The notes under the pieces were generated by a model, which had not been told where the DNA came from, did not search any database, and worked only from the letters and a program-made list of their open reading frames with translations. A DNA stretch of 7,450 nt from Leptolinea sp964424035. Its GTDB lineage: Bacteria > Chloroflexota > Anaerolineae > Anaerolineales > Anaerolineaceae. A program made the position numbers and the translations under genes. The stretch spans positions 1-7,450 of the forward strand of contig CAYRHB010000146.1 in NCBI GenBank assembly GCA_964424035.1, read 5' to 3'. Shown here piece after piece: positions 5,945 through 7,450 of this stretch; position 1 is the first letter of the stretch; each line of letters starts with the position of its first letter.

Positions 5945-6410
5945 ACGAAAGGACGTTTGTTTTGGAATCCCGGTTCTCGTCCAGTTTGGTGATGAGCGCC
6001 ACCCGCTCTGCATGACGACCGCCCTCAAATTTAGCTTCCAGGAATTGATCAACGATCATGCAGGCTAACCCCTCACCGATAACACGGGCACCCATGGCCA
6101 GCATATTCGCATTATTATGACGGCGTGAAAGCACCGCGGTATAAGGTTCAGCTGCCAGCACGCAGCGTGCCCCGGGAACCTTGTTGGCAGAAATGGAGAT
6201 CCCCGCGCCTGTCCCGCAAATCACCACACCGAAATCCGCCTGCCCGGAAACCACATAACGGGCTACCTTCTCTCCATAAATGGGATAATCTGTGCGTTCC
6301 GGTGAATAAGCCCCCATATCTTCCACTTCATGCCCGGAATCGATCAGGTGTTTCCTGACGATCTCTTTAAGGGCAAAAGCCGCATGGTCGCTGCCGATCG
6401 CTATTTTCAT
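5943..6410 (-). CDS. rpiB: Ribose-5-phosphate isomerase B / LacAB-family sugar-phosphate isomerase
   Basis: A 155-residue protein of normal RpiB length that interconverts an aldose phosphate and a ketose phosphate in the cytoplasm (ribose-5-P and ribulose-5-P in classical RpiB; allose-6-P or galactose-6-P in relatives). Visible active-site elements are MKIAIGSDHAAF at the N-terminus (D8, H9), the catalytic Cys in ICGTGAGISISANK (C65) with its phosphate/anion loop, and the RRHNNANMLAMG segment (H98, N99). ATG 6410 is chosen over ATG 6440. AGGAGAG (6423-6417) lies 6 bases upstream of 6410, the protein then starts exactly at the family N-terminus, and the ten extra residues of the longer form would be unconserved. 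The gene begins 69 bp after era and its stop overlaps the aldolase ribosome binding site. The symbol reflects the family; the physiological substrate may instead be a six-carbon sugar phosphate given the neighbours. Confidence 0.93.
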   Translation of the reverse strand: MKIAIGSDHAAFALKEIVRKHLIDSGHEVEDMGAYSPERTDYPIYGEKVARYVVSGQADFGVVICGTGAGISISANKVPGARCVLAAEPYTAVLSRRHNNANMLAMGARVIGEGLACMIVDQFLEAKFEGGRHAERVALITKLDENRDSKTNVLS

Positions 6411-6416
6411 GAGGGA

Positions 6417-6423
6417 CTCTCCT
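6417..6423 (-). promoter_or_regulatory. Ribosome binding site of the isomerase gene
   Basis: AGGAGAG on the minus strand, 6 bases before ATG 6410. It decides the start: it lies inside the longer frame that would begin at 6440, so that longer start can be set aside. An eight-base A-run on the minus strand (6431-6424) precedes it. Confidence 0.8.
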
Positions 6424-6440
6424 GTTTTTTTTGTCATCAT

Positions 6441-6465
6441 CCGGAACTGAATAAGCCAGTGCCGG
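6441..6465 (-). repeat. Imperfect hairpin in the era-rpiB gap
   Basis: CCGGAACTG (6441-6449) and CAGTGCCGG (6457-6465) pair at eight of nine positions around a 7-base loop. A short overlapping palindrome, CCGGT-A-ACCGG, lies at 6462-6472. On the minus strand the hairpin is followed by ATGATGAC and an A-run, not a T-run, so it is not an intrinsic terminator. It could be an mRNA processing or stabilising structure between era and the sugar cassette, or chance. Confidence 0.3.
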
Positions 6466-6479
6466 TAACCGGAGTAATT

Positions 6480-7412
6480 CTACCTTTTCTTTCGTTTTGT
6501 CTTCGCCTTTATCTCAAAACCAAGCCGGTTCAGAAAATCCGGATCATCCCGCCAGCCTTTGGCAACTTTTACACGCAACTCGAGGAAAATGGAGCGGTCG
6601 CTCATTTTCTCCATTTCCAACCGCGCGCTGGTGCCAATGCGTTTGAGCATCTCGGCTTTTTGCCCGATCACGATCCCCTTCTGTGATTCCCGTTCCACAA
6701 ACAAGGTGGCAGCTACATAGGTTTTACCATCCTCCCGATCTTTGAATTCATCTATGCGCACTGCAAGGGCGTGTGGAACCTCTTCACGCAGATGTTTCAA
6801 TGCGGCTTCACGGATCAGGTCAGCCGCGATTTCGCGTTCATACAAATCAGTGATCTCTTCTTCGTCAAAGTAGGTTGGATGTTCAGGCAGCAGGTCAATG
6901 ATCGCTACGGTAAGTTCGTCCAGTCCCTCCCCTGTCGTGGCGGATATCATTACAGGCTGTGCTTCCGGAAGCAGATTCAGGTAGCGTTCAACCGCAGCCT
7001 GCCGGTTCTCTTCCGGAACCCGATCCATTTTATTGATCACTAACAGCTTTTTCCGGCGTCTGGCCTGGATCACCATATCACGCGCCTGTAGATCGTCACC
7101 TGATGGTTCGGCTGAACCGTCCACCATCCAGGCAATGATATCCACATCACTGATGACCTCTTCTGCTGTGAGGTTCAGGGCTTCACCCAGTTTGTGATGC
7201 TGTAGATGTATCCCCGGGGAATCGACAAAAATGATTTGAGCCTGCGGCAGGGTAAGAATGCCCAGCTGTCTGCGGCGCGTTGTCTGGGGTTTGGCAGACA
7301 CAGCCGCGATCTTCTGCCCGAGGAGCGAATTGATCAGGGTTGATTTGCCAACATTGGGCCGGCCTGCCAGGGCTACGTATCCTGCTTTATAAATAGGAGT
7401 ATCTTCCGTCAT
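6480..7412 (-). CDS. era: GTPase Era (16S rRNA-binding ribosome maturation factor)
   Basis: A 310-residue GTPase that binds the 3' end of 16S rRNA during 30S subunit assembly; length is normal for Era. GTPase motifs are all present: G1 GRPNVGKST (17-25), G2 in QTTRRRQLGI (TT 44-45), G3 DSPG (64-67, with Ser where DTPG is common), G4 NKMD (127-130) and G5 ISATTGEG (S157, A158). A C-terminal type II KH domain follows (about 195-300) with IVIGQKAEMLKRIG. The usual GxxG loop reads GQKA here, with Ala (A253) at the last position. The basic tail KAKTKRKKR is typical. ATG 7412 gives the expected N-terminus (IYKAGYVALAGRPNVGKS). No strong ribosome binding site is visible before it, only GAAAG about 13 bases upstream. 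It leads into the isomerase gene after 69 bp, possibly on the same transcript. Confidence 0.97.
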   Translation of the reverse strand: MTEDTPIYKAGYVALAGRPNVGKSTLINSLLGQKIAAVSAKPQTTRRRQLGILTLPQAQIIFVDSPGIHLQHHKLGEALNLTAEEVISDVDIIAWMVDGSAEPSGDDLQARDMVIQARRRKKLLVINKMDRVPEENRQAAVERYLNLLPEAQPVMISATTGEGLDELTVAIIDLLPEHPTYFDEEEITDLYEREIAADLIREAALKHLREEVPHALAVRIDEFKDREDGKTYVAATLFVERESQKGIVIGQKAEMLKRIGTSARLEMEKMSDRSIFLELRVKVAKGWRDDPDFLNRLGFEIKAKTKRKKR

Positions 7413-7450
7413 TTTGTTTACATTTCTTTCATGTGAAATTTATGAAATTG
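7413..7450 (-). other. Upstream edge of era; no promoter resolvable
   Basis: Only 38 bp are available. One minus-strand frame is open from the edge to a TAA at 7420-7418 and would encode ten residues ending HMKEM. This could be the tail of an upstream gene ending 5 bp before era, or chance, since the other two frames close quickly. The region is AT-rich and too short to judge a promoter. Confidence 0.25.

Noticed and set aside
6411..6440. Ten extra N-terminal residues for the isomerase from ATG 6440
   Set aside because: The strong ribosome binding site at 6423-6417 lies within this stretch and serves ATG 6410, which matches the family N-terminus.

Overview
The window looks like chromosomal DNA of a free-living bacterium of moderate GC content. 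My best guess is Chloroflexota (Anaerolineae-like). I infer this from the style of the Era GTPase, the single-pass Ser/Thr kinase and the small-membrane-protein/MscS pair; no rRNA or other decisive marker is present. I see no mobile element, CRISPR array, tRNA or rRNA.

Left half, plus strand. The 3' end of a small multi-pass membrane protein (1-378, cut by the window edge) lies 5 bp upstream of an MscS-family mechanosensitive channel (384-1202). After a 75 bp gap comes a membrane-anchored Hanks-type Ser/Thr kinase (1278-2612). Its frame is interrupted by a single in-frame TAA at 1527-1529, which separates the ATP-binding part of the N-lobe from the catalytic loop. A 241 bp intergenic region then holds overlapping small dyads, a sigma70-like promoter and a 19 bp palindrome centred on its -10 box. 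It leads into a secreted thioredoxin-like domain fused to a CcdA/DsbD-type membrane domain (2854-4275). A strong intrinsic terminator (4283-4310) ends this half.

Right half, minus strand, convergent with the left. Read in the direction of transcription it holds era (7412-6480), rpiB or a LacAB-like isomerase (6410-5943), a class II (FucA/adducin-type) aldolase (5933-5250) and a FruK/LacC-type PfkB sugar-phosphate kinase (5244-4309). The last three are tightly packed: the rpiB stop codon overlaps the aldolase ribosome binding site, and the kinase starts 5 bp after the aldolase stop. They look like a cotranscribed catabolic cassette. Isomerase, kinase and aldolase together match the logic of the tagatose-6-phosphate route (aldose-P to ketose-P to ketose bisphosphate to two trioses or a triose plus an aldehyde). 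Here, however, the aldolase is of the fuculose type, and both the kinase and the aldolase depart from family consensus at substrate-binding motifs. The substrate cannot be read from the sequence.

The most notable points are the kinase interrupted at one codon, the isomerase/aldolase/kinase cassette with altered substrate motifs, and the palindrome over the promoter of the thiol-redox fusion gene. I found no clear sign of a wholly new system.
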